64,000 nucleotides of DNA from contig NZ_JHVJ01000005.1 in assembly GCF_000620085.1 (NCBI RefSeq), positions 62,001 to 126,000 of the forward strand, given 5' to 3'. The translations under genes were made by a program, and so were the position numbers. The notes beneath the pieces were generated by a model. That model saw only the letters and a program-made list of their open reading frames with translations, had not been told where the DNA came from and did not search any database. The DNA comes from Marinobacterium jannaschii DSM 6295 (GTDB lineage Bacteria; Pseudomonadota; Gammaproteobacteria; Pseudomonadales; Balneatricaceae). This document shows positions 8,026 to 16,464 of the stretch, in pieces; positions within the stretch are counted from its first letter, which is position 1, and every line of letters starts with the position of its first letter.

Positions 8026-9807
8026 ATGGCCGAATATAAAGCTCCTTTGAAAGATATCCAGTTCGCTCTGCGCCACAATGCTCGTATAGAGCAACTGGCA
8101 ACTTTACCGGGCTATGAGGATGCATCCGATGACATGGTAAGTGCCATTCTGGATGAGGCAGGCAAGGTCGCGTCGGAAGTACTTTCCCCTTTGAATGAGG
8201 TCGGCGATAACACGGGCGTAAAACTCGTTGGGGATACCGTACCGACACCGGAAGGATTCGCAGAGGCTTATAAACAATTTGTCGAAGGCGCCTGGGGTTC
8301 CTTGCAGTTTAATCCGGACTTTGGTGGTCAGGGACTGCCTTATGCGCTGTCTATTCCGGTAATGGAGATGTGGCAGTCGGCCAACCTGGCCTGGGGCCTG
8401 TGTCCGTTGCTGAGTCAGGGTGCCGTAGAAGCAATCGATGCCAACGGCACCGATGCACTGAAAGCGATCTATCTGCCACAGCTGATCAGCGGCGAATGGA
8501 CCGGAACCATGAACCTGACCGAACCACAGGCAGGTTCTGACCTTGCGGCGCTGCGCTGTAAAGCCGAACGTGATGGCGATGCCTATCGTATTAAAGGCCA
8601 GAAGATCTTCATTACCTGGGGTGAGCACGATATGGCCGAGAATATCGTGCACCTGGTGCTGGCGCGTCTTCCTGATGCGCCTGAGGGTGTGCGCGGTATC
8701 TCGCTGTTTGTCGTACCGAAGTATCTGGTGAATGAAGATGGCTCCCTCGGTGAGCGCAACGACCTCAAATGCGTATCGCTGGAACATAAGCTGGGCATCC
8801 ATGCCAGCCCGACCTGCGTGATGTCCTTCGGTGATAACGAAGGCGCAATCGGCTATCTGCTGGGCGAGGAAAACAAAGGCCTGGCCTGCATGTTCACCAT
8901 GATGAACAATGCGCGACTGGCTGTAGGCCTGCAGGGCGTCGCTATATCTGAGCGCGCCTATCAGCACGCACTGGAGTATGCCGCGGATCGTGTTCAGGGG
9001 CCTGCAGTGGGACATAAAGAGGCCGGCCCTATTATTCGCCATCCGGACGTGCGCCGTATGCTTCAGACCATGAAGGCATTTACCGAGGCGGGACGTGCGC
9101 TAACCTATGACGCTTGTGCCAGCCTGGACTTCTCCCATAAGGCCGGAGACGCAGCCAGCCGCAAGATTGAAGAAGCCAGGGCAGCGTTCCTGACACCTAT
9201 CGTCAAGGGCTGGTGTACGGAAGTCGCTCAGGAAGTGACGTCAATTGGCGTTCAGGTACATGGCGGTATGGGCTACATCGAAGAGACCGGTGCCGCCCAG
9301 CATTTCCGTGATGCCCGTATCCTGCCAATTTACGAAGGTACCAACGCCATTCAGGCGCTGGATCTGGTGGGCCGCAAGACCATCTTTGATAAGGGTGAAG
9401 CCGGTGCTGCGGTGCTGAGCGAAATTGAGGCAACAGTTGAAGGCCTGAAAGCAGCGGGTGGCTTTGATCGTGAAGCCGAAAAACTGGCAGGTGCCCTGAA
9501 TCAGGTCAAAGAGGTTCAGGCGTTGTTACTGGAGCAGGCAGCGACTGACGCCGCCTTCCCGGCTGTAGTTGCCTATAACTATCTGATGATGATGGGTACG
9601 CTTTGCGGTGCATGGCAGCTGATGAGAGGCGCAATGGCGGCGGCAGGTGAAGAACAGACGACCTTTACCAGCGCCAAGATCGCTACTGCACGTTTCTACT
9701 GTGCTCAGATTCTGCCGCGCTTGTCTGGTTATGTCGCAATGGTTCAGGAAGGCGCTGAGTCTGTTATGTCGATGTCCGACGAACAGATGGCCGCTGCCTG
9801 GAACTGA
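8026..9807 (+). CDS. Large acyl-CoA dehydrogenase (DmdC-like, with extra C-terminal domain)
   Basis: A 593-residue flavin-dependent acyl-CoA dehydrogenase, longer than the usual 380-400 because of a C-terminal extension. Conserved points include MNLTEPQAGSDLAAL near residue 165, ITWGEHDM near 195, the flavin/tetramer motif VQVHGGMGYIEE near 410 and the acidic YEGTNAIQALDLVGRK near 435. The final 150 residues form the helical domain seen in long enzymes often annotated as 3-methylmercaptopropionyl-CoA dehydrogenase (DmdC). Start: ATG after CGAGGA. With the nearby ligase and hydratase it could act in DMSP-derived methylmercaptopropionate degradation, but the same family also handles ordinary acyl-CoAs, so the role is unproven. 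Confidence 0.9.
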   Translation: MAEYKAPLKDIQFALRHNARIEQLATLPGYEDASDDMVSAILDEAGKVASEVLSPLNEVGDNTGVKLVGDTVPTPEGFAEAYKQFVEGAWGSLQFNPDFGGQGLPYALSIPVMEMWQSANLAWGLCPLLSQGAVEAIDANGTDALKAIYLPQLISGEWTGTMNLTEPQAGSDLAALRCKAERDGDAYRIKGQKIFITWGEHDMAENIVHLVLARLPDAPEGVRGISLFVVPKYLVNEDGSLGERNDLKCVSLEHKLGIHASPTCVMSFGDNEGAIGYLLGEENKGLACMFTMMNNARLAVGLQGVAISERAYQHALEYAADRVQGPAVGHKEAGPIIRHPDVRRMLQTMKAFTEAGRALTYDACASLDFSHKAGDAASRKIEEARAAFLTPIVKGWCTEVAQEVTSIGVQVHGGMGYIEETGAAQHFRDARILPIYEGTNAIQALDLVGRKTIFDKGEAGAAVLSEIEATVEGLKAAGGFDREAEKLAGALNQVKEVQALLLEQAATDAAFPAVVAYNYLMMMGTLCGAWQLMRGAMAAAGEEQTTFTSAKIATARFYCAQILPRLSGYVAMVQEGAESVMSMSDEQMAAAWN

Positions 9808-9840
9808 TCTGAAGTAGCCGCTCCGGCTGCCTGATTGAGC

Positions 9841-9893
9841 GCCACACCGATGCCGCAAGAGTTAACTCTTACGGGGTCGATGTGGCTTTTTTG
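9841..9893 (+). terminator. Long hairpin terminator after the acyl-CoA dehydrogenase
   Basis: GCCACACCGA (9841-9850) pairs with TCGATGTGGC (9877-9886) with one mismatch, enclosing an inner AAGAG/CTCTT stem, and TTTTTTG follows. The stem overlaps the last codons of the convergent luxQ-like gene. Confidence 0.75.
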
Positions 9894-10816
9894 TTTTTTG
9901 ATGAATCGATATCAGCTTGCGCCCTATAGCGCCGATGCTGTCTCCTCACGGCAATAAGCGCTGTCAGTGCCAAAAACGTGATAATCACGCCCGTTATGGT
10001 CAGGTAACCACGCCATTGATGGATAAGGCTGATCACGAACGCTGAGTCATCCACTTTTTGTCGAACTGAAAGCCTGAATCTCTGCTCTGTACCAAAAGCG
10101 ATAAGATACTGGCGTATCGGCCCCTCCGTCTCATAAGAAGATTCGTTCGGTGATTCCTGACTGAGAGCAGGGGATGCATCTGTCTGCAGTGCCCCCAGTT
10201 TATCGCCCCGGTGAATCAGGCTGACTTCACTGGCTCCCAGAACACCGAGTATTTCGCTCATTACCCAGAAGTTATCATTCAACATAATCAGGACATTGAG
10301 CTTCGCAACAACTTCGCCGGTTGCCGGATCAATAACCGGCTGCACATTGCGCAATACAATATATTGTTTGCCGGTTTTCGATCTGCGAACCACTTTCCAT
10401 CGATTATAAGGTTGATAGCTGTCAATCAGAGGCTTCAGACTGAGGCCGGATTCCAGTATCGAAAAGCTCGATGCCTGAAGCAGTCCGTTCGCAGCGGTTT
10501 CGATAACCAGCGCATCTATACGTTCACCGGAGTGGCGCGACAATACATTACCAAGCTGTCCTTCCACGGCAGCTTTGTTGTTGGATAGGATGCCAAACAA
10601 CAGATCAGTTGAGCGGGATGTCTCCTGCACAATGTTCAGGATGTTGGCCAGGCTTTCGTCAAAAAGCCGTTCGAGTAGCTGCTCGTTTCTTTGATGGTTG
10701 AGACGAGCCCCGAATTCAATCGCTTTGGTCGTGTCGGTTTCAAGGCTATGTCCGGCCCAGATGGTCGCCAGGCCTGACAGCATCACCGACACTAGTATTG
10801 CGTAGATTGCTTTCAC
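9869..10816 (-). CDS. Kinase-less membrane protein resembling the LuxQ periplasmic sensor
   Basis: A 315-residue protein with an N-terminal membrane segment (about 3-21), a periplasmic domain of about 245 residues, a second membrane segment (about 270-290) and a short basic cytoplasmic tail. The segment PVIDPATGEV (160-169), followed by LIMLNDNFWVMSEI, closely resembles the corresponding part of Vibrio LuxQ's periplasmic domain as I remember it. It lies directly downstream of a luxP-like gene, as luxQ does in vibrios. There is no HAMP, PAS, HisKA, ATPase or receiver domain, although vibrio LuxQ has about 860 residues. The GTG start at 10816 follows GTGGAGGTACG. An intact end next to a terminator argues against recent truncation. 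The LuxQ relation is good but not alignment-tested. Confidence 0.7.
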   Translation of the reverse strand: MKAIYAILVSVMLSGLATIWAGHSLETDTTKAIEFGARLNHQRNEQLLERLFDESLANILNIVQETSRSTDLLFGILSNNKAAVEGQLGNVLSRHSGERIDALVIETAANGLLQASSFSILESGLSLKPLIDSYQPYNRWKVVRRSKTGKQYIVLRNVQPVIDPATGEVVAKLNVLIMLNDNFWVMSEILGVLGASEVSLIHRGDKLGALQTDASPALSQESPNESSYETEGPIRQYLIAFGTEQRFRLSVRQKVDDSAFVISLIHQWRGYLTITGVIITFLALTALIAVRRQHRRYRAQADIDSSKNKKATSTP

Positions 10817-10866
10817 CGTACCTCCACGAAGATTTGGCCCCTTAGAAGACCGGACTGTGACGGTTG

Positions 10867-12003
10867 TTACTGGGTGACGCCGCTATAGCGGAAAGCCCGC
10901 TTTTTCAATTGATCCAGTTCGGCAGGCGAAATATTCTGGTCCACCAGGGTCAGCTCGCCTGAATATACGTGCGGAACCTGCTCCGGCTTATTTTCGATAT
11001 CCAGCTTTATGGCCTCCGCCATTGCAACGCCGTTGTCGTCATTCATTCGCATCACGGTCAGTGAGAGCTTTTTGTCTAGCAGGGCATTCAGTTCTGCATC
11101 GCCACCGCCCCAGCCGTTAACCAAAATTGGTTGTTTTAGTTTGAGTTTTTCCAGCGCGTCTATAGCGCCAAGGGCTATATCGGTGGAATTGGCAAATATC
11201 AGTTCGATATCGGGGTGCTGCCTCAGTGTGTCCAGCGTGGCATTGGTTGCCTTGCTACGATTACCGTCCGTGTAGAAACTCCCTACCTGTGTAATGGATT
11301 TATGTTTTGAAATTGCTTTTGCGAAGGTATCGCCACGCATTTCACTGATATATCCGTCGCTGAAGTACAGCATGAGGTATTTGCCCTGATGATTCAGGCG
11401 TGTCGCCAGTTCTCTGGCCATCTTCTGGCTGCCTGTTGCATGGTCGAATCCGACATACATCATTGGTCGGTGGCGCAGCCAGCGACTGACCGGTGTCGTT
11501 ATATTCTGAAGTATCAGCTTGGGCTTGCCGCGTACCAGAAGCTTTTCTATAAGGCGCTGGTGGTGCTTCTGATTAAACGTAAATATAAGGTAATCGGCGC
11601 CGGATTGTACGGCTTTGAGCAGCTGCTGATTCTGAAGCTGAATATCGCCGGAAGGACGAGAGAAATAGGTATCCATCTGGTAGTTAACTTTCAGCTCTTT
11701 GAGCCGCGCTTCAAACGATGAAACACTGCGGCGCCAGTAATCAGAGGCCTGAAGGGCAGGGTAGACGACCGCGATTTTTACAGGTGTATGATTCTGATTA
11801 CTAACCGGAACGCTTTTATCCTGAACCTGTCGGTTAAAGGCAGCCGATATCGGCTTCTGTCCGGGATGGATCTCCATATACTGATCCATTGTCACGAACT
11901 CAGGTTCCGCCAGGGCATCAGGCGCGATAACGAGACTGCCTGTCAGCAGTAATGTGAAAGAAAATTTTGAGAATCTGCCTAAAAGAGTTTTATTCCTGTT
12001 CAT
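10867..12003 (-). CDS. luxP: LuxP-type periplasmic autoinducer-2 binding protein
   Basis: A 378-residue periplasmic binding protein with a signal peptide (cleavage probably after ALA, residue 32). It is very close to Vibrio LuxP: VKIAVVYPALQASDYWRRS, LILQNITTP, MYVGFDHATGS, DGYISEMRGDTF, NSTDIALGA, NGWGGG and VMRMNDD. The residues that contact the furanosyl borate diester in V. harveyi LuxP all have counterparts: Gln85, Ser87, Trp90, Asn167, Arg223, Ser273, Thr274, Asp275, Trp298 and Arg319, at a near-constant offset. Borate AI-2 binding is therefore likely. The ATG at 12003 has the site AAGGATC; upstream in-frame codons look non-coding. The gene downstream is a LuxQ-like sensor without kinase. 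Confidence 0.93.
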   Translation of the reverse strand: MNRNKTLLGRFSKFSFTLLLTGSLVIAPDALAEPEFVTMDQYMEIHPGQKPISAAFNRQVQDKSVPVSNQNHTPVKIAVVYPALQASDYWRRSVSSFEARLKELKVNYQMDTYFSRPSGDIQLQNQQLLKAVQSGADYLIFTFNQKHHQRLIEKLLVRGKPKLILQNITTPVSRWLRHRPMMYVGFDHATGSQKMARELATRLNHQGKYLMLYFSDGYISEMRGDTFAKAISKHKSITQVGSFYTDGNRSKATNATLDTLRQHPDIELIFANSTDIALGAIDALEKLKLKQPILVNGWGGGDAELNALLDKKLSLTVMRMNDDNGVAMAEAIKLDIENKPEQVPHVYSGELTLVDQNISPAELDQLKKRAFRYSGVTQ

Positions 12004-12357
12004 GATCCTTTCTACCGCTGAACAGGTATCCTTCCGTTGGATCCTTCCAGACGCCAGGCGGGTCATCCGGCTAACTACCTGTTACCCGGACGAGGCTTTG
12101 ATTGCGCAACCAGAGGGGAATAACGACCGCGCCTCCTGATCGATCACAACCTTGTTGCTCGTATCCATTGACCGTTTCATGTTGTTTCACTGCGCTACAG
12201 GGAGTGTAGAAACAGAAACTGCAAAGCGCCAAGTAAATGGGACGTTAAGGCTGTTGAGATTAGCCCCTAAGCCGGGAAAAACTGTCCCTGCCCTTGAAAC
12301 TGCTGTATCTTAAGAGCCTGATTTCCTGTGATAAATGGATTGAGACCAAGTTCTACC
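12004..12357. other. Divergent intergenic region between luxP and fabV
   Basis: About 350 bases with no convincing gene. It must hold the promoters of the leftward luxP unit and the rightward fabV gene, but I could not pick a clear -35/-10 pair for either. Confidence 0.5.
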
Positions 12358-13551
12358 ATGATCATCAAACCTAAAATTCGTGGCTTCATCTGTACTACTA
12401 CCCATCCCGATGGCTGTGCTGCCAACGTACGCGAGCAGATCGAGTACACAAAGCAGCAAGGACAGATTGCGGACGGACCTAAGCGTGTGCTGGTTGTAGG
12501 TTCATCCAGCGGTTATGGCCTGTCTTCCCGTATCGCAGCCGCCTTTGGTTGCGGCGCGTCTACTATCGGTGTGTTTTTTGAAAAGCCCGGTACCGAGCGT
12601 AAAACAGGTACTGCGGGCTGGTACAACGCTGCAGCATTCGATCGTATGGCAGCGGAAGAGGGACTTTACGCCAAGAGCCTTAATGGCGACGCGTTCTCCC
12701 ACGAAGCAAAACAGAAAACTATCGATCTGATTAAAGAAGACCTGGGTCAGATCGACCTGGTTGTTTATTCCCTGGCATCTCCGGTGCGTAAACTTCCTGA
12801 TAGTGGTGAACTGGTGCGCTCTGCACTGAAGCCAATCGGTGAGGTTTACCGCTCTACCGCCATCGATACCAATAAAGACGTCATCATCGAGGCTGAAGTC
12901 GAGCCTGCCAATGATGAAGAGATCGCCAACACCGTTACCGTAATGGGCGGTGAAGACTGGCAGTTGTGGATGAATGCACTGAAAGATGCAGGCGTTCTGG
13001 CTGATGGCTGTAAGACGGTTGCTTACTCCTACATCGGTACCGAGATTACCTGGCCGATTTACTGGGACGGCACTCTGGGCCGTGCTAAGCAGGATCTCGA
13101 CCGTGCTGCAAGCGAAATCGGTGCCATGCTGGCTCCGGCCGGTGGCGAGGCCAACGTGGGTGTCCTGAAGTCCGTTGTGACCCAGGCAAGTTCCGCTATT
13201 CCGGTTATGCCGCTCTATCTGTCCATGGTTTTCAAGATCATGCGTGAGAAGGGCCTGCACGAAGGTTGCATGGAGCAGGTTTACCGCCTGTTTAATACCG
13301 GTCTCTACGGTGAGTCTGCCAATCTTGATGATGGCAACCGCTACCGCATGGATGACTGGGAACTGCGTGATGACGTACAGGAAGCCTGCCGCGAGCTGTG
13401 GTCTGAGATTACCACTGAAAACCTGTTCGACCTGACCGATTACAAACTGTATAAGGAAGAGTTCCTGAAACTGTTTGGTTTCGGTATCGAGTCTATCGAT
13501 TATGAAGCGGATACCAACCCTCAGGTTGAGTTCAACGTTATCGATATCTGA
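12358..13551 (+). CDS. fabV: Trans-2-enoyl-ACP/CoA reductase FabV
   Basis: A 397-residue FabV-type NADH-dependent enoyl reductase, the usual family length (about 398). It catalyses the last step of fatty-acid elongation. The N-terminal [20 protein letters not shown] is characteristic, as are [19 protein letters not shown] (dinucleotide fold, near residue 50) and the active-site tyrosine/lysine pair in a Y-x8-K arrangement ([10 protein letters not shown] near 240). The ATG at 12358 was chosen over an upstream in-frame start at 12328 because the family begins here. FabV enzymes are known for natural triclosan tolerance. It is a single gene followed by a terminator. Confidence 0.96.
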   Translation: MIIKPKIRGFICTTTHPDGCAANVREQIEYTKQQGQIADGPKRVLVVGSSSGYGLSSRIAAAFGCGASTIGVFFEKPGTERKTGTAGWYNAAAFDRMAAEEGLYAKSLNGDAFSHEAKQKTIDLIKEDLGQIDLVVYSLASPVRKLPDSGELVRSALKPIGEVYRSTAIDTNKDVIIEAEVEPANDEEIANTVTVMGGEDWQLWMNALKDAGVLADGCKTVAYSYIGTEITWPIYWDGTLGRAKQDLDRAASEIGAMLAPAGGEANVGVLKSVVTQASSAIPVMPLYLSMVFKIMREKGLHEGCMEQVYRLFNTGLYGESANLDDGNRYRMDDWELRDDVQEACRELWSEITTENLFDLTDYKLYKEEFLKLFGFGIESIDYEADTNPQVEFNVIDI

Positions 13552-13583
13552 TCATTTCTGATCTTCCGGCATGGCCGGAGCCG

Positions 13584-13616
13584 ACGGGGTGTTGCCATCA
13601 GGCACACCCCGTTTTT
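13584..13616 (+). terminator. Rho-independent terminator after fabV
   Basis: The arms ACGGGGTGT (13584-13592) and ACACCCCGT (13604-13612) are followed by a T run. Confidence 0.9.
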
Positions 13617-13728
13617 ATTTGGATGGGCGTACGTTCCTGCTGGCCGACCAATTGTTCGGTACCACTGTGACTCGGCATCCGTTTCTGCGACAATAGCGCA
13701 CTCCACCGAACTCTGATATTTCCGGTCC

Positions 13729-15942
13729 ATGATCCATAAAGCCAAAGATATATTTACCTATCCAAAGTACTGGGCAGAAAGCTATGGCCCTGCCAAATTC
13801 CTGCCGACCAGCCGTGCTGAGATGGATGCCTTAGGCTGGGATAGCTGCGATGTGATTATCGTGACCGGAGATGCCTACGTCGACCATCCCAGCTTTGGTA
13901 TGGCGGTTATGGGGCGGCTACTGGAAGCACAGGGCTACCGGGTCGGGATTATCGCCCAACCGGACTGGAAGACGCTGGATGACTTTACCGCATTGGGTAA
14001 GCCAAACCTCTACTTTGGTGTCACTGCCGGCAATATGGACTCGCTGATCAACCGCTATACGGCTGACCTGCGTATCCGTCATGATGATGCTTACACGCCC
14101 GGCGGTATGGGCGGAAAAAGGCCCAACCGTGCAGTCACGGTCTATAGCCAGAAATGTAAGGAAGCCTTCCGTGAAGTGCCGGTCGTCATCGGCGGTATTG
14201 AAGCCAGTCTGCGACGCATCGCCCAGTATGATTACTGGACCGATAAGGTACGCCGATCGGTGCTGGTGGACTCAACCGCTGATATCCTTTTGTACGGCAA
14301 TGCCGAACGCGCCATTATCGACCTGACACACCGTCTGGCAGCAGGGGAGCCGATTGAATCGATTGATGACCTGCGTGGCACGACGATTATCCGCAAAACC
14401 TTACCCGGCGGCTGGACTGAAGTAGATTCAACCCGGGTTGACTGGCCGGGTCATATCGATCAGCTGCCAAATCCTTATGATTACGGCGACACGAACAAGG
14501 ATGCTGAAGAAAGTGATCCCGACGCGCCGCAACCGATAAGAATCATTCCCGAACCGCTGAAAGGTAAGCAGCGACTGCCGGTAAACACCTATATCCGCCT
14601 GCCGTCCTTTGAGAAGGTATCCAACGATCCGGTGTTGTATGCCCACGCATCGCGTGTACTGCATATCGAAGCAAACCCGCAGAATGCACGGACACTGGTG
14701 CAAAAGCACGGTAATCGCGAAATATGGGTTAATCCACCGCCGATTCCGCTGGAGACACCGGAAATGGACGGAGTATTCGACCTGCCATACCAGCGGATTC
14801 CTCATCCGAAATATGGCAACGAGAAGATTCCTGCTTACGATATGATCCGCTTCTCGATCAATATCATGCGCGGCTGCTTTGGTGGCTGTACTTTTTGTTC
14901 CATTACCGAACATGAGGGCCGGGTCATCCAGAGTCGCTCCCACGAGTCGGTGATCCGGGAAATTGAGGATATTCGTGACAAAGTGCCGGGCTTTACCGGC
15001 GCAATTTCGGACCTGGGTGGCCCGACGTCGAATATGTATCACCTTAACTGTAAGGATCCGGAGATTCAGGCGTCGTGCCGTAAGCTTTCCTGTGTCTTTC
15101 CGACCATCTGTAGCAACCTCAAGACCGACCACAGCCCGACTACGCAACTGTATCGAAAGGCACGGGCGGTCAAAGGCGTGCATACGGTATCGATCTCGTC
15201 AGGACTTCGTTATGACCTGGCGGTGGAAGATCCGGAATACGTGCGTGAGCTGGTAACCCATCATGTAGGCGGCTACCTCAAGATAGCGCCGGAGCACAGC
15301 GAAGACGGCACCCTCACCAAGATGATGAAGCCGGGGATGGGAACCTATGATGCGTTTAAGAAGATGTTTGATCGCTTCTCCAGGGAAGCGGGCAAGCAGC
15401 AGTACCTGATCCCTTATTTCATCGCAGCCCACCCCGGCTGTGAAGATGAGGATATGCTCAACCTGGCTCGCTGGCTGAAGAAGAACAGCTTCGAAGTTGA
15501 CCAGGTGCAGACCTTCTATCCATCACCGATGTCGCTGGCGACGGCGATGTACTACTCGGATAAAAATCCGCTGAAGAAGGTCACCTACAAGGCCGAGAAG
15601 CTTTATACGCCCAAGGACCTCGATCAGCGTCGTGTGCAGAAAGCCTTTCTGCGTTACCATGCCGAGGAAAACTGGCCCCTGCTGCGCAGCGCCCTGAGTG
15701 AGATGGGGCGTGGCGATCTGATCGGCCACCATCAGGATGCACTGGTACCACCTGAAGAAAACAAGGCGGACAAGCGTAAGCCGTCGCCAGGCGGCAAAAA
15801 AGCCCAGGTGGCACGGGGGGCAAAATTCCCGGAGAAGAAACGACCTGCGGCTAAGCGCCCAAACAGTTCCCGTGGCAAAGCTGGCCCCGGTGCTAAGCCG
15901 AAGGGTAAGCGTGCCACTATGAAATCGAAGAAGCGGCCTTAA
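13729..15942 (+). CDS. YgiQ-family radical SAM protein (UPF0313)
   Basis: A 737-residue radical SAM protein of the YgiQ family. The N-terminal region ([17 protein letters not shown], then [22 protein letters not shown]) is diagnostic. The iron-sulfur cluster motif C-x3-C-x2-C lies in [18 protein letters not shown] near residue 385. The last 70 residues are very rich in lysine, arginine and proline and look disordered, a common YgiQ feature suggestive of nucleic-acid contact. The reaction is not known to me. Followed 45 bases later by a glutaredoxin-like gene, possibly co-transcribed. Confidence 0.93.
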   Translation: MIHKAKDIFTYPKYWAESYGPAKFLPTSRAEMDALGWDSCDVIIVTGDAYVDHPSFGMAVMGRLLEAQGYRVGIIAQPDWKTLDDFTALGKPNLYFGVTAGNMDSLINRYTADLRIRHDDAYTPGGMGGKRPNRAVTVYSQKCKEAFREVPVVIGGIEASLRRIAQYDYWTDKVRRSVLVDSTADILLYGNAERAIIDLTHRLAAGEPIESIDDLRGTTIIRKTLPGGWTEVDSTRVDWPGHIDQLPNPYDYGDTNKDAEESDPDAPQPIRIIPEPLKGKQRLPVNTYIRLPSFEKVSNDPVLYAHASRVLHIEANPQNARTLVQKHGNREIWVNPPPIPLETPEMDGVFDLPYQRIPHPKYGNEKIPAYDMIRFSINIMRGCFGGCTFCSITEHEGRVIQSRSHESVIREIEDIRDKVPGFTGAISDLGGPTSNMYHLNCKDPEIQASCRKLSCVFPTICSNLKTDHSPTTQLYRKARAVKGVHTVSISSGLRYDLAVEDPEYVRELVTHHVGGYLKIAPEHSEDGTLTKMMKPGMGTYDAFKKMFDRFSREAGKQQYLIPYFIAAHPGCEDEDMLNLARWLKKNSFEVDQVQTFYPSPMSLATAMYYSDKNPLKKVTYKAEKLYTPKDLDQRRVQKAFLRYHAEENWPLLRSALSEMGRGDLIGHHQDALVPPEENKADKRKPSPGGKKAQVARGAKFPEKKRPAAKRPNSSRGKAGPGAKPKGKRATMKSKKRP

Positions 15943-15987
15943 AATACTCGCCGCTCAGAACTAAATCAGACAGAGGAGACCCTGAGG

Positions 15988-16359
15988 TTGAAATTATTAC
16001 GTTGGGTTATTGGGCGAATTATCCTGTTGCTTAACTTTATCTTTTCGCCGCGTGCGGTGAAGCGCGAAGAGACCGAGCAGGCAAGAATCAATGAACGTAC
16101 ACGCAGCCTGGCTCTGTACCAGTTTGAGGCCTGCCCATTCTGCGTCAAAGTGCGCCGTAGCATGAAGCGTAACGCGCTTGATATCGAGTTGCGCGATGCA
16201 CGCAACGACCAGCAGCACCGCCAGACGCTGGAACAGCAGGGCGGTCGGGTAAAAGTGCCTTGCCTGCGTATCGAGAAAGCCGATGGTCAGGTCGAATGGA
16301 TGTACGAATCCGGCGATATCATCAACTATCTGGAATCTGAAGTCGTTAAAGCGGCCTGA
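15988..16359 (+). CDS. Membrane-anchored glutaredoxin-like protein
   Basis: A 123-residue thiol-disulfide protein. Residues 4-22 (a hydrophobic run ending NFIF) form a likely membrane anchor or uncleaved signal. The glutaredoxin domain starts at LYQFEACPFCVKVRRSMK, with the redox motif CPFC near residue 50, and continues to the cis-proline segment RVKVPCLRI and the C-terminal ESGDIINYLES, as in glutathione-binding glutaredoxin/GST N-domains. The start is TTG at 15988 with the site AGAGGAGAC; no ATG fits. A role in cytoplasm-facing or periplasmic thiol exchange is inference. Confidence 0.85.
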   Translation: MKLLRWVIGRIILLLNFIFSPRAVKREETEQARINERTRSLALYQFEACPFCVKVRRSMKRNALDIELRDARNDQQHRQTLEQQGGRVKVPCLRIEKADGQVEWMYESGDIINYLESEVVKAA

Positions 16360-16377
16360 ACGGATAGATGACTCGAG

Positions 16378-16413
16378 AGCCTCTGTGCCACTTAGTGGTA
16401 GCAGGGGCTTTTT
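16378..16413 (+). terminator. Rho-independent terminator after the glutaredoxin gene
   Basis: AGCCTCTG (16378-16385) pairs with CAGGGGCT (16402-16409) with one wobble, with an inner GCCAC/GTGG stem, followed by five T residues. Confidence 0.75.
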
Positions 16414-16464
16414 AATGCCTGAGTGACTCTCAAACTGATCAACTGAAACACCTGTATACCTGCA

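Noticed and set aside
8104-9042. 312-codon minus-strand frame opposite the acyl-CoA dehydrogenase
   Set aside because: Antisense shadow of the dehydrogenase with atypical composition and no binding site.
9869-10816. Possibility that the LuxQ-like gene is a frameshifted full-length kinase
   Set aside because: The DNA beyond its stop is the end of the acyl-CoA dehydrogenase gene and a terminator; no kinase sequence follows in any frame.
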